In this document: positions 26,326 to 35,561 of the stretch, piece after piece | How positions within the stretch are numbered: position 1 is the first letter of the stretch | Layout of the letters: each line of letters opens with the position of its first letter | Assembly: GCA_026989435.1 (NCBI GenBank) | Contig: JALSJI010000065.1 | Span: 1-57,485, forward strand | Direction of reading: 5' to 3' | Origin: Sulfurovum sp. | GTDB lineage: Bacteria; Campylobacterota; Campylobacteria; Campylobacterales; Sulfurovaceae | Length of the DNA: 57,485 nt | Translations under genes and position numbers: made by a program | Notes under the pieces: generated by a model | Database searches by the model: none | Told to the model about the DNA's origin: nothing | Seen by the model: the letters and a program-made list of their open reading frames with translations, nothing else

Positions 26326-27042
26326 ATGCATGAGGAGTTTTACGTCACGCAGCTAAGCCCTTATTTTATTGCCTTTCCCAATCCTTATTATGCAGATGAC
26401 GGGGGTCTGCTCGCCTATGGCGGCGATCTCTCTTCCAAGAGACTCATTGCTGCTTATAAAAGAGGTATCTTTCCCTGGTATTCCGAAGGAGACCCTATTC
26501 TTTGGTGGTCTCCAAATCCTAGACTTTTACTCTATCCGCACCAATTTAGGCTTCGTAAATCATTTAGAAGGGTACTGCGTTCCGGAAAGTTCTCCGTGAC
26601 GTTTGATCAAGACTTTTCAACTGTTATCAAGCAGTGTGCCTCGGTTCCAAGAAAGGGTCAGGAAGCCACATGGATAGTGCCTGAAATGATAGAGTCCTAT
26701 ACCAGACTGCACAAGGAGGGATATGCCCACTCCGTGGAAGTCTATTTGGAGGGCTCGCTGGTTGGAGGTTTGTATGGACTGGCACTTGGAAAAGCTTTTT
26801 TTGGAGAGTCTATGTTTTCATTGGTCTCTGACGCATCTAAAGTAGCGTTTAAAGCACTAAGTGATGTTTTAGCTAGCAGAGGATATGATTTTATAGACTG
26901 CCAGATGAAAACAGATCATATGCTGAGTTTAGGTGCCGAGATTGTGCCAAGAGAGATATTTTTGAGCGAACTTGCTGCAGCCGTAGAGGCACCGACACAG
27001 ATGGGACCGTGGGATGATTTTCACTGGGTATATAAGGAATGA
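26326..27042 (+). CDS. aat: Leucyl/phenylalanyl-tRNA--protein transferase
   Basis: Aat adds Leu or Phe to N-terminal Lys or Arg, creating the degron that ClpS recognises. The 238-residue protein begins with family-typical FPNPYYADDGGLLAYGGDLS and has the conserved RGIFPWYSEGDPILWWSPNPR and VYLEGSLVGGLYGLALGKAFFGESMFS. ATG 26326 is preferred over the TTG just before it. No clear ribosome site is visible, so it may be translated by reinitiation after clpA. It overlaps tal by 4 nt. Confidence 0.95.
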   Translation: MHEEFYVTQLSPYFIAFPNPYYADDGGLLAYGGDLSSKRLIAAYKRGIFPWYSEGDPILWWSPNPRLLLYPHQFRLRKSFRRVLRSGKFSVTFDQDFSTVIKQCASVPRKGQEATWIVPEMIESYTRLHKEGYAHSVEVYLEGSLVGGLYGLALGKAFFGESMFSLVSDASKVAFKALSDVLASRGYDFIDCQMKTDHMLSLGAEIVPREIFLSELAAAVEAPTQMGPWDDFHWVYKE

Positions 27043-28037
27043 AAATGGTAGATAGGGATTTGGGATTCTCTTTATGGCTGGATTTTGTTGAAAGAGATTA
27101 CCTTAAAGTAGAGTTTCCCGGGTTAATCGAAAAAGGGATTATTAACGGTGCGACATCCAATCCCTCTATTTTTGCCTCGGCAATCGCTAACTCAGAGGCA
27201 TATAAAGAGCAGTTGCAAACACTTTTAGATAAAACTCCAAAAGAGAAATACGAAGCACTTGCTATAGAAGATATCCGTACCGCTGCCATAGCACTTAGGA
27301 GCTGTTACGATGAGGGGAATGACGGCTATATCTCTATAGAAGTAGATCCTTTTCTCGCCAACAATACGGCAGGAACAATCGAAGAGGGAAGACGCCTCTT
27401 TGCCGAGATAGGAGAAGCCAATGTTATGGTAAAAGTACCTGCAACACAAGCAGGATATGAGGCGATGACGGCACTGCTTGCAGACGGCATTTCCGTCAAT
27501 GCGACGTTGGTATTCTCCCCCAAACAAGCACACAGGTGTATTCAGGCGATGCAAAAGGGCATTGAGACATTTGAAGAGAAAAACGGGGGCAGGGTAGATG
27601 CAGTGATATCTGTATTTGTAAGCCGTTTTGACAGGCTACTGGACAAAGATTTAGCCGCAAGAGGTATAGAGGTATCAAAAACAGGTATCTATAATGCAAC
27701 TAAAATCTATACTCTTGTAGAAGCATGTGCTAAGGAAAATATACGTACACTGTTTGCAAGTACCGGGGTGAAAGATAAGAGCCTTGAAGCTGATTTTTAT
27801 ATGCGAGAACTCTATGCTCCACACTCAGTAAATACTGCTCCTTTGGCTACCATAGAGGCATTTGTTACGACAGACACCCTTAGATCTAGGCTGCCTCTAC
27901 AAGAACATGAAATCAATAGTTATTTTGCAAAACTTTCAGAGAGTGGCGTAGATATGGACGGGGTATACCGATTACTTCTTGACGACGGGCTTAAAGCCTT
28001 TGAAAAGGCATTTCAAGAGATGCTGGATAACTTATAG
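27039..28037 (+). CDS. tal: Transaldolase
   Basis: Transaldolase moves dihydroxyacetone units between sugar phosphates in the non-oxidative pentose phosphate pathway. The 332-residue protein has the typical NGATSNPSIF strand, VSIEVDP-type segment (YISIEVDPFLANNT), the Schiff-base lysine in NVMVKVPAT, and INVTLVFS-like VNATLVFS. The length fits the longer prokaryotic transaldolases. Its start overlaps the aat stop (ATGA). Confidence 0.95.
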   Translation: MKMVDRDLGFSLWLDFVERDYLKVEFPGLIEKGIINGATSNPSIFASAIANSEAYKEQLQTLLDKTPKEKYEALAIEDIRTAAIALRSCYDEGNDGYISIEVDPFLANNTAGTIEEGRRLFAEIGEANVMVKVPATQAGYEAMTALLADGISVNATLVFSPKQAHRCIQAMQKGIETFEEKNGGRVDAVISVFVSRFDRLLDKDLAARGIEVSKTGIYNATKIYTLVEACAKENIRTLFASTGVKDKSLEADFYMRELYAPHSVNTAPLATIEAFVTTDTLRSRLPLQEHEINSYFAKLSESGVDMDGVYRLLLDDGLKAFEKAFQEMLDNL

Positions 28038-28050
28038 GAAGGGAAATACA

Positions 28051-29196
28051 GTGGAAGAAAAACTAAAGCTTTATTTAAAAACAATGATTAAGAATAAAGG
28101 TTCGGATCTTCATATTAAGTCAGGAGCGATTGTAAGGGTACGTGTCCATGGTCAGTTGAAGATGTTGGGGGACGAGATATTAACGGCTGATATGGTAGAG
28201 GAGATGGCCAAAGAGATTACAACACAAGAGCAATATTATAAACTTAAAGAGGAGAAGAATCTTGATTTTACCTATGTTCTGGGAGAGGAACATCGATTTA
28301 GGGTCAATTTTTTTCATCAAATGGATGGGCTTTCGGCAGTTTTTCGTATTATTCCCGTTAAAATCGCAACACTGGATGAACTTAACCTGCCTGAAGTCAT
28401 TAAAACCTTTACGGATATACATCGTGGGCTTGTACTGGTAACGGGAGTGACGGGTTCTGGTAAATCAACCACGCTTGCAGCCATTATTGATAAAATCAAC
28501 AGAGAGACCAAAAAGCATATTATCACAGTGGAAGACCCTATTGAATTTATCCATAAAGACAGAGGATGCCTTATCAATCAAAGGGCAATAGGCACAGACA
28601 CCTACTCGTTTGCAGATGCGCTAAGAGCAGCACTGAGAGAAGACCCTGATATTATACTTGTCGGAGAAATGCGTGATTTGGAGACAATAGATATTGCACT
28701 GCATGCCGCAAATACGGGACACCTCGTTTTTTCTACCCTTCATACACTCGATGCCAAAGAGACGATAGACAGGATTGTAGGTATGTTCTCCAAAGAGGAG
28801 CAAAACAGAATCAGAGGTTCTTTGGCCTCAGTCTTAGAGGGTGTTATATCACAGCGACTTGTCCCTACAAAAGATGGTGGCAGGGCAGCAGCGATTGAAG
28901 TATTGAAAAAAACATCACGTATAGAGCAGCTTATCATGGAAAACCGTGACTATGAAATACCCGATGCGCTGTTTGAGGGGAAAGAGATTTACGGTACTCA
29001 GACATTTGATCAGGCTTTACTTGATTTGGTTAAAGAGAATCGTATTACGCAAGAGATTGCTCTTGAGTATGCCACAAATGCTGCAGATATGAAGCTCAAA
29101 ATGCAAGGAGTAGGCAAGGGAGCTATCGTACAGGATGATAATATTTCAAATATGAATGAGGATGTTTTTGCCTTTAAAGAGGATGATGATGCATAG
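28051..29196 (+). CDS. pilT: Type IV pilus retraction ATPase PilT
   Basis: PilT is the hexameric motor that depolymerises type IV pili. The track ORF starts inside tal at 27979. GTG 28051 follows GGAAGGGA and gives 381 residues, which matches the family start. Walker A is GVTGSGKSTT, the Asp box HIITVEDPIEFIH, Walker B IILVGEMRD, and the His box NTGHLVFSTLHT. It follows tal by 13 bp. No pilB or pilin gene is near, so the rest of the machinery is elsewhere. Confidence 0.93.
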   Translation: MEEKLKLYLKTMIKNKGSDLHIKSGAIVRVRVHGQLKMLGDEILTADMVEEMAKEITTQEQYYKLKEEKNLDFTYVLGEEHRFRVNFFHQMDGLSAVFRIIPVKIATLDELNLPEVIKTFTDIHRGLVLVTGVTGSGKSTTLAAIIDKINRETKKHIITVEDPIEFIHKDRGCLINQRAIGTDTYSFADALRAALREDPDIILVGEMRDLETIDIALHAANTGHLVFSTLHTLDAKETIDRIVGMFSKEEQNRIRGSLASVLEGVISQRLVPTKDGGRAAAIEVLKKTSRIEQLIMENRDYEIPDALFEGKEIYGTQTFDQALLDLVKENRITQEIALEYATNAADMKLKMQGVGKGAIVQDDNISNMNEDVFAFKEDDDA

Positions 29197-29243
29197 AGAT
29201 TTGCAGCAGCGGTGCTACAAAGAAGAGTTTAATAGAAATTGGC

Positions 29244-29249
29244 TATAAT
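29244..29249 (+). promoter_or_regulatory. Promoter -10 box of rplY
   Basis: The sequence ATTGGCTATAATTC contains TATAAT. The same TTGGCTATAATTC string precedes leuS at 47919-47931. It would yield a leader of about 105 nt before rplY. Confidence 0.6.
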
Positions 29250-29313
29250 TCGCATCTCTTAGATTCTCACCTTATAAAGTAGCAACCATTACTTTAAGTT
29301 AGAGGAGTCACGT

Positions 29314-29328
29314 AAGAGCTTTGCTCTT
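29314..29328 (+). promoter_or_regulatory. Small hairpin in the rplY leader
   Basis: AAGAGC TTT GCTCTT forms a six-base-pair stem with a three-base loop, about 35 nt before the rplY ATG and just ahead of an AAGGAG that is too far away to be the initiation site. It could take part in autogenous control of the L25 gene, but this is only a possibility. Confidence 0.3.
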
Positions 29329-29362
29329 GTTCAAGGAGAATATTAAATAAAAAGGAACATAG

Positions 29363-29899
29363 ATGTTAGAAGGTATTGTTAGAGAGAGTATCGGAAAGAC
29401 GACTGCAAAGAAGCTTAGAAGAGATGGTTATCTAACTGCAAACCTTTATGCCAAGGGTGTAGAGAATATTCAAGCAGCATTTAAACGCGGTGAGTTTGTA
29501 AGAACAGTTAGAAACAAAGAGAGTCTTGCTTTTGCTGTAAAGGTGGGGGACAATGAGTTGAACGTAGTGATTCAGGAGTATCAGCTGCACCCTGTACACG
29601 GCGAAGTAGTGCATGTGGATTTGAGAATAGCAGTGCCTGCTCAGGTGACAGATTACTTAGTCCCCGTAGTGACACACGGAACACCCGTTGGACTTAAAAA
29701 TAAAGGCGTACTTGTCATGTCTAAAAGAAGACTTAAAGTAAGGGGAGCGATTGAGGATATACCGGCTAGATTTGATCTTGATGTTACACCGTTAAACAGA
29801 GACGATTCTATATTGGTAAGGGATATTGAAGTGCCTCAAAACTGTAGATTAATGGATAGACCACATGTAGCAGTCTGCGGTGTTATTAAAGCGAAATAG
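29363..29899 (+). CDS. rplY: Large ribosomal subunit protein bL25 (CTC form)
   Basis: bL25 binds 5S rRNA. The 178-residue CTC version has the RNA-binding N-domain (REISIGKTTAKKLRRDG-like RESIGKTTAKKLRRDGYLTANLYAKG) and a C-terminal beta domain ending DRPHVAVCGVI. It precedes pth, an arrangement widely conserved in bacteria. A clear AAAGGA site lies before ATG 29363. Confidence 0.96.
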   Translation: MLEGIVRESIGKTTAKKLRRDGYLTANLYAKGVENIQAAFKRGEFVRTVRNKESLAFAVKVGDNELNVVIQEYQLHPVHGEVVHVDLRIAVPAQVTDYLVPVVTHGTPVGLKNKGVLVMSKRRLKVRGAIEDIPARFDLDVTPLNRDDSILVRDIEVPQNCRLMDRPHVAVCGVIKAK

Positions 29900-29921
29900 T
29901 ATACAATGAAAGTATAATAAG

Positions 29922-30491
29922 ATGACACTCTTCGTAGGTCTAGGAAATCCGGGATCTCAATACGAAGATACACGCCATAACATAGGCTTTAAGATTATTG
30001 ATAGACTGATTGATAATTTTGAAGCTAGAGATATCTCAAAAACCTCTTTTAACGGACAACTCTATCGTACGTCCGACACATTTTTTTTAAAACCTACTAC
30101 GTTTATGAATCTTTCAGGTAAATCAGTTTTGGCAGTAAAACGGTTTTTTAAAATCGAGCTTGACGATATTATCGTAATACATGATGATATAGATCTCCCT
30201 TTTGGAGCATTGCGTTTTAAGAGGGGTGGAGGTCACGGAGGTCATAACGGTCTTAAATCGATAGATGCATCTATAGGCAAAGAGTATATTCGTGTTAGAG
30301 TCGGCGTGGATAAGCCGGAGAAAAAGATTCGGGTAGCCGAGTATGTATTGCATAGATTTTCTAAAGAAGAAGTAGAGGATTTAGATAGGCTTATAAAACA
30401 TGTAGCAGATGCATGTAAGGCACTTATGGATGAGACGTTAAGCTGTGTCAAATCAAAGTATAGTCTAAGATCTATTGAAGGTTTACAGTGA
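29922..30491 (+). CDS. pth: Peptidyl-tRNA hydrolase
   Basis: Pth recycles tRNAs from peptidyl-tRNA dropped by ribosomes. The 189-residue protein has LFVGLGNPGSQYEDTRHNIGF with the catalytic His (about H20), FLKPTTFMNLSG, the catalytic Asp in VIHDDIDLPFG and GGGHGGHNGLKSI. It lies 22 bp after rplY and overlaps the next gene by 4 nt (GTGA). Confidence 0.97.
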   Translation: MTLFVGLGNPGSQYEDTRHNIGFKIIDRLIDNFEARDISKTSFNGQLYRTSDTFFLKPTTFMNLSGKSVLAVKRFFKIELDDIIVIHDDIDLPFGALRFKRGGGHGGHNGLKSIDASIGKEYIRVRVGVDKPEKKIRVAEYVLHRFSKEEVEDLDRLIKHVADACKALMDETLSCVKSKYSLRSIEGLQ

Positions 30492-31573
30492 TAGCCGCAT
30501 GGATACCGCCGCTTTATTTTTTGTACCTTGTGAAACACTATATCAAAAATCTCTTTTTTATTCTTTTTGGACTCTCCTTTGCTTTTGCAGCTATAGATTA
30601 TTTTCAGCATTTGGGAAAGCTTGATATAGCGGGAAATTATAAAATACTCTATATCTTTTACAAGTGGCTAGAGGCCTTGGGTCTGCTCTATCCCTTGGCT
30701 ATTGTATTTGCTCTGGTGATGACCAAAATTTCATTGATTAAAAGTCATACGATGGGCGCTTTGCATGCTTTCGGATATAGTAAAAAAAGATTGCTTACTC
30801 CTTTTATACTTGTTGCTTTTGTCACCTATGCACTATTTCTATTTTTGCATACTACTGAGTTCTCATATGCGAAAAATAAAGCATCTTCTTTACTTAAAAA
30901 CGAATTGCATACCTATGATGTCAATAATCTTTTTTTTAAATACAATAATACCTTTGTTTATATTTATGCACTGGATCCTATAGAAAAGAAAATGCAGGAT
31001 ATAACACTTTTTAGAGTAGAGGGGGATCAGGTACGTGCGACAATACATGCATCTTGGGCATACTTTAACGGCAAAGAGTGGGACGCAAAAGACGTGATTA
31101 TAAAAACCCATAACTACAAAGAGGGTAGTTTACATAAGTATACGCTTACATATAAAAAAAGTATGAAAACTCTAAAAGGGTATAAGCCTAAGATTATAGA
31201 GTCTTTCTATGAAGGAAAAGCATTAAACATGATAGATGCTTATCATACATGGCAACTTTTGAAAAAACAGCATGTCAATTCAGAAAAAATAAGGGCCTCA
31301 TTGTATCAAAAAGTCGTGATGCCTCTTTTTTCATTGGCACTGCTACTTATCCTGTTTTTTAAGTTGCCGTTTGATGCGAGGATGACAAGTATGGGATTGG
31401 TCATAGCACTCTCTTTGGGTACAATCTTTGTGCTTTGGGGTATACTGTTTGGGTTAGGACAGATAGGTGCAAACGGCGTGATTTCTCCGGAACTTGCCAG
31501 TATTGTTCCGATCGTTATTTTGTGGGTGTATGCAATCTATGTATATCTCAGGGATGAAAAGAGTATAGTGTGA
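30488..31573 (+). CDS. LptF/LptG-family LPS export permease
   Basis: The 361-residue protein has six membrane segments in two groups of three (about 20-120 and 275-355) around a periplasmic jellyroll-like domain. This is the YjgP/YjgQ architecture of LptF and LptG, which with LptB2 extract lipopolysaccharide from the inner membrane. The GTG start overlaps the pth stop by 4 nt. The position after rplY-pth matches the order I recall in Campylobacter. Whether it is LptF or LptG cannot be settled here. Confidence 0.88.
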   Translation: MIAAWIPPLYFLYLVKHYIKNLFFILFGLSFAFAAIDYFQHLGKLDIAGNYKILYIFYKWLEALGLLYPLAIVFALVMTKISLIKSHTMGALHAFGYSKKRLLTPFILVAFVTYALFLFLHTTEFSYAKNKASSLLKNELHTYDVNNLFFKYNNTFVYIYALDPIEKKMQDITLFRVEGDQVRATIHASWAYFNGKEWDAKDVIIKTHNYKEGSLHKYTLTYKKSMKTLKGYKPKIIESFYEGKALNMIDAYHTWQLLKKQHVNSEKIRASLYQKVVMPLFSLALLLILFFKLPFDARMTSMGLVIALSLGTIFVLWGILFGLGQIGANGVISPELASIVPIVILWVYAIYVYLRDEKSIV

Positions 31574-31592
31574 CGTAAAATCTTATAGACAA

Positions 31593-31994
31593 TTACATCG
31601 TATCTCCTAGATGCATCGCTGTCTCTGCATCCCATCTTGCGACATGGAGTACCATCCAGTGTTTAAACTCTCCTTCTAAAAAGTCTTGAATCTCCCGAGG
31701 GTTTTTGTTTCTCTCCCAAGACTCTCCTAGCACTTTGATCTTTTTTCGCATAGTATCATGCTCGGCTTTATGTATCTCTGCAGCATAAAATCCGCTCTCT
31801 TGCATCATTGCCTCTTCCGTAGAGAAGTGATCTTCTACATCATATACCAAGAGTTCATAAAGTTCCGTGATTTTGTCACTCTCTTTTTCCGAGAGAGCAT
31901 CATGAAGTCGGTTTACTATCTCTATCTCTTCTTCATGCAGCATATTCATGATAGCATTTGAAACCAGCTGTATATCTTTTTTGTCAAATAGCAT
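31593..31994 (-). CDS. Hemerythrin-like oxygen/metal-binding protein
   Basis: The 133-residue protein has the spaced ligands of a four-helix di-iron hemerythrin: H in NMLHEEE, H and E in VEDHFSTEEAMM, H in IHKAEHDTMRK and the HWMVLHVARWDAE motif near the C-terminus. Bacteriohemerythrins bind oxygen and are common in microaerophiles. It is a single gene on the opposite strand to its neighbours, interrupting an otherwise conserved lptG-lysA arrangement. Confidence 0.85.
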   Translation of the reverse strand: MLFDKKDIQLVSNAIMNMLHEEEIEIVNRLHDALSEKESDKITELYELLVYDVEDHFSTEEAMMQESGFYAAEIHKAEHDTMRKKIKVLGESWERNKNPREIQDFLEGEFKHWMVLHVARWDAETAMHLGDTM

Positions 31995-32148
31995 AACTCT
32001 ACCTTTTTTATATGGATTTCGTCTATTTTATCTTAAAGATAGAAATTCTTTCTTGATCATACGCAAGAGAGTGAAGCTTTCCTCTTACTATCTCGCTCTT
32101 AGTGATTTTTCGATAAAATCACATCAAATCATAGAGAGGATGATACAT

Positions 32149-33360
32149 ATGAGGATCGATGCACATGAGCTGACTAAGAAGTATGGTACACCGTTATATG
32201 TGTATGATTTTGATTATATAACAGATAGGTATACCACGCTTAAAACAGCTTTTGCAGGTAAAAAGTCACTCATTAATTATGCGGTAAAAGCAAACTCCAA
32301 CCTCTCTGTGATTGCACACTTAGCAAAGCTTGGAGCAGGAGCCGACTGTGTAAGTATCGGTGAAGTAAACCGCGCACTTACGGCGGGTGTAGATAAGTAC
32401 AAGATTATCTTCTCGGGCGTCGGCAAGCGTGATGACGAGATACGAGAGGCACTGCAAAAAGATATTTTAATGCTCAACCTTGAGAGTGAGGCCGAGATGA
32501 AACGGGTAGAGCTTGTAGCCAAAGAGCTTGGCAAAGAAGCACGTATCTCTATACGCGTCAATCCCAATATCGACCCACAGACCCACCCTTATATCTCTAC
32601 GGGACTACATGAAAACAAATTCGGCGTAGAGATAGATATGGCAAAGCGTATGTATATTTATGCCAATAGGTCCGAATTTTTAAATCCAGTAGGTATACAC
32701 TTTCATATCGGTTCACAGTTGACACAACTTTCTCCTATTGAAGAATCGGCACGCATTGTAGCAGATTTGGTACGTTCACTAAAGGCGATTACGATAGATA
32801 TTAAATTTTTTGATGTAGGTGGAGGTATCGGTGTGGTCTATGATGATGAAGTGACGATTGCTGCATCTGAGTATACCAAAGTCATCGTTCAAGCCACCAA
32901 AGGTCTTGATGTGACCCTGCTTTGTGAACCGGGCCGTTATATGGTAGCCAATGCCGGCGCATTTTTTACGAAGGTGCTTTATGAAAAAAATAACGATGCA
33001 AAACGTTTTGTGATTGTTGACGGGGGTATGAATGATCTTATTCGTCCCAGTCTGTACGGTGCTTACCATAAGATAGAGGCGGTAGGCGTGGAGGGTGAAA
33101 AAACGCCGGCAGATGTGGTAGGACCCGTATGTGAAAGTGGTGATTTTTTTGGTAAAGAGGTACCATTGCCGCCACTAGAACATAACGATTTAATTGTCGT
33201 TCATTCAGCAGGTGCTTACGGTTTTACCATGGCAAGCAATTATAATACCCGCCCAAAGCCGGCAGAAGTGGCGATAGAGGACGGAAAAGAGAGGCTTATA
33301 CGTGCTAGAGAGAGCTATGAGGATCAGGTGCGTTTGGAACGTATGTATTTGAAGCAATAA
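32149..33360 (+). CDS. lysA: Diaminopimelate decarboxylase
   Basis: LysA converts meso-diaminopimelate to lysine with PLP. The track ORF begins at 31948 inside the hemerythrin gene. ATG 32149, with GAGAGGA eight bases before it, gives 403 residues starting at the usual place (YGTPLYVYDFDYI). The PLP lysine is in INYAVKANSN, and HFHIGSQ, DVGGGIGV, CEPGR and ESGDFFG follow. It is followed closely by pheA. Confidence 0.97.
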   Translation: MRIDAHELTKKYGTPLYVYDFDYITDRYTTLKTAFAGKKSLINYAVKANSNLSVIAHLAKLGAGADCVSIGEVNRALTAGVDKYKIIFSGVGKRDDEIREALQKDILMLNLESEAEMKRVELVAKELGKEARISIRVNPNIDPQTHPYISTGLHENKFGVEIDMAKRMYIYANRSEFLNPVGIHFHIGSQLTQLSPIEESARIVADLVRSLKAITIDIKFFDVGGGIGVVYDDEVTIAASEYTKVIVQATKGLDVTLLCEPGRYMVANAGAFFTKVLYEKNNDAKRFVIVDGGMNDLIRPSLYGAYHKIEAVGVEGEKTPADVVGPVCESGDFFGKEVPLPPLEHNDLIVVHSAGAYGFTMASNYNTRPKPAEVAIEDGKERLIRARESYEDQVRLERMYLKQ

Positions 33361-33368
33361 GGCTTAAG

Positions 33369-34436
33369 ATGAGATTGGATGATTTACGAGACAAAATAGA
33401 CCACATAGACAGCACACTGCTTAAGTTGTATAACCGGCGGATGGATCTGGTGCATCAAGTTGGAAAGCTAAAACAGACGACAGGAGCACCGATCTATAGA
33501 CCCGAACGTGAGAAAGATATCTTAAACCGTCTTAAAAAAGAGAATCAAAAGATGGGCGGAAAACTCACCGATGCCGCTATCGATGCACTTTTTTTAGAGA
33601 TGTTTGCCGTATCTAGAAATCTTGAATTACCGGAAGGTGTAGCATATTTAGGTCCGGAAGCAAGTTTTACACATCAAGCTGCCGAGAACAAATTTGGATC
33701 TATGTCGGAGTATCTTCCTATCTCATCGATAGAGGGAGTTTTCAGAGCAGTACAAAAAGGTACGGCAAAGTTCGGCGTGGTTCCTATAGAGAACTCTTCT
33801 AACGGTATTGTAAGTGATACGATTAATTGTCTGGATACATACAATTTGAAAATTATTGCAGAAGAGATGATTGATGTACATTTTGCATTTGCAACGCTGG
33901 GTGAATCCTATCACAAGATTACAAAAATCTATTCAAAAGATATTGCATTTGGTCAATGTCGTAAGTTTCTGCAAGATTTAGGCCTGGAGAGTGTAGAGTT
34001 GGTACCCGTAGAGTCTACGGCAAAGGCGGCAAGACTTGCTTCAGAAGATGAGAATAGCGCAGCACTCTGCCCCTCGATTGCAGCAAAACTGTATCATATA
34101 CCCATACGTTTTGAGAATGTAGAAGACAATGCCAATAACAGAACACGGTTTTTTGTTATCTCGGATTTTGAAAATGCTATTTCGGGAAACGATAAAACAT
34201 CGATGCTCGTAAGACTTACCAATACACCCGGTGCATTGGTGAACTTTTTGAACCATTTTGAGGAGGCAAAAGTCAACCTTACTAAAATCAAGTCTCATAT
34301 TGTTGGCGGTGAGTCTATCTTTTTTATAGAGTGTCACGGGCACAAGGAGAGTGATCTTCTTAAAACAATCTTGCAAAAGTATCAAAATGAGATTAAAGTA
34401 CTAGGCTCCTATGTAAAGGAGACAGACGATGTATAA
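33369..34436 (+). CDS. pheA: Bifunctional chorismate mutase/prephenate dehydratase
   Basis: PheA converts chorismate to prephenate and then phenylpyruvate. The 355-residue protein comprises an N-terminal AroQ chorismate mutase (about 1-90; RDKIDHIDSTLLKLYNRRMDLV, YRPEREKDIL). Prephenate dehydratase follows (about 95-270; YLGPEASFTHQAA, VVPIENSSNGIV, NRTRFFVI), then an ACT domain (TSMLVRLTNTPGALVNFLNHF) for feedback by phenylalanine. It lies 8 bp after lysA and shortly before hisC. Confidence 0.97.
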   Translation: MRLDDLRDKIDHIDSTLLKLYNRRMDLVHQVGKLKQTTGAPIYRPEREKDILNRLKKENQKMGGKLTDAAIDALFLEMFAVSRNLELPEGVAYLGPEASFTHQAAENKFGSMSEYLPISSIEGVFRAVQKGTAKFGVVPIENSSNGIVSDTINCLDTYNLKIIAEEMIDVHFAFATLGESYHKITKIYSKDIAFGQCRKFLQDLGLESVELVPVESTAKAARLASEDENSAALCPSIAAKLYHIPIRFENVEDNANNRTRFFVISDFENAISGNDKTSMLVRLTNTPGALVNFLNHFEEAKVNLTKIKSHIVGGESIFFIECHGHKESDLLKTILQKYQNEIKVLGSYVKETDDV

Positions 34437-34463
34437 GAGAATGAGAGAGTAGAAAGCAGAGAA

Positions 34464-35561
34464 ATGATACGATTTAACAAGGCATTAAGAGATATAAAAA
34501 TCTATGAGGCGGGAAAACCTATAGAGTTGGTTGTTAGAGAATTTGGGATCGCTGCAGAAGATGTGGTAAAATTGGCATCAAACGAAAACCCTTTAGGCAC
34601 AAGCCCCGTTGTGCAACAGGCCATTATAGATAATGCGAATAAAGCACATCTGTATCCCGACGATTCGATGTTTGAATTGAAAACTGTTTTGGCTAAGAAG
34701 TATCAAGTGCATGAAGAGAATATTATTATAGGGGCAGGTTCCGATCAGGTACTTGAGTTTATCTCGCGTGCCGTATTGGATGAAAGTGCTTCTGTCTTGA
34801 TGTCGGCAGTGACTTTTGCCATGTATGAGATTTATGCCAAGCAAATGGGTGCGAAGGTACTTAGAACGATGTCGTATGAGCATAAATATGATGAGTTTAT
34901 AGAAGCCTATGAGATGCGCAAACCTAAGATTGTCTACCTCTGTACGCCCAATAATCCAACCGGTGATGCAACATCTAAAGAGGAGGTTTTAAAAATCATC
35001 CGTGAAATCAAAGAGGAGACGCTAGTCGTCGTCGATGGTGCGTATATGGAGTATGCTGCAGCAAAAGATAGAGCATATGCCGTCACACCCGGTGATTTGA
35101 TAGGCTTTGGCAATGTCATTTATCTGGGTACCTTTTCTAAAGCCTACGGCATGGGAGGTATGAGAGTAGGCTATGGTATTGGACAAAAAAACCTAATTGG
35201 AGAACTTTATAAAATGCGTCCTCCGTTTAATATCTCTACGCTCTCTTTAGCAGCAGCAATTGCCGCTTGCGAAGATAAGACGTTTATTGATACTACCATA
35301 GCTGTGCATTCAGAACAGATCAAGCGTTATGAAGATTTTGCAAAAGCACGGGGATTGGAGTATATAGAGAGTTATACAAACTTTATTACATATGTGCTGC
35401 CTCAACATATAGATGCCACTATGGTCTCTGATAGACTGTTGCAAAAGGGAGTGATTATCCGTAATCTAACTTCTTATGGGATGAATGCCATACGTATTAC
35501 AATAGGGACACAGGAGCAGAATGATAGATTTTTTCAACACTTTTTAGAGGTGCTCTCTTGA
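34464..35561 (+). CDS. hisC: Histidinol-phosphate/aromatic aminotransferase
   Basis: This 365-residue class I/II PLP aminotransferase matches HisC: LASNENPLGTSP, YPDD at the substrate entrance, the LCTPNNPTGD motif, the PLP lysine in GTFSKAYGMGGMRVGYG and RITIGTQEQN. HisC-type enzymes also transaminate aromatic keto acids. Its position right after pheA suggests it completes phenylalanine and tyrosine synthesis as well as, or instead of, histidine. Confidence 0.93.
   Translation: MIRFNKALRDIKIYEAGKPIELVVREFGIAAEDVVKLASNENPLGTSPVVQQAIIDNANKAHLYPDDSMFELKTVLAKKYQVHEENIIIGAGSDQVLEFISRAVLDESASVLMSAVTFAMYEIYAKQMGAKVLRTMSYEHKYDEFIEAYEMRKPKIVYLCTPNNPTGDATSKEEVLKIIREIKEETLVVVDGAYMEYAAAKDRAYAVTPGDLIGFGNVIYLGTFSKAYGMGGMRVGYGIGQKNLIGELYKMRPPFNISTLSLAAAIAACEDKTFIDTTIAVHSEQIKRYEDFAKARGLEYIESYTNFITYVLPQHIDATMVSDRLLQKGVIIRNLTSYGMNAIRITIGTQEQNDRFFQHFLEVLS

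Noticed and set aside
31948-32148. Extended start of lysA in the ORF track
   Set aside because: It runs antisense through the hemerythrin gene; the family start and a strong ribosome site support 32149.
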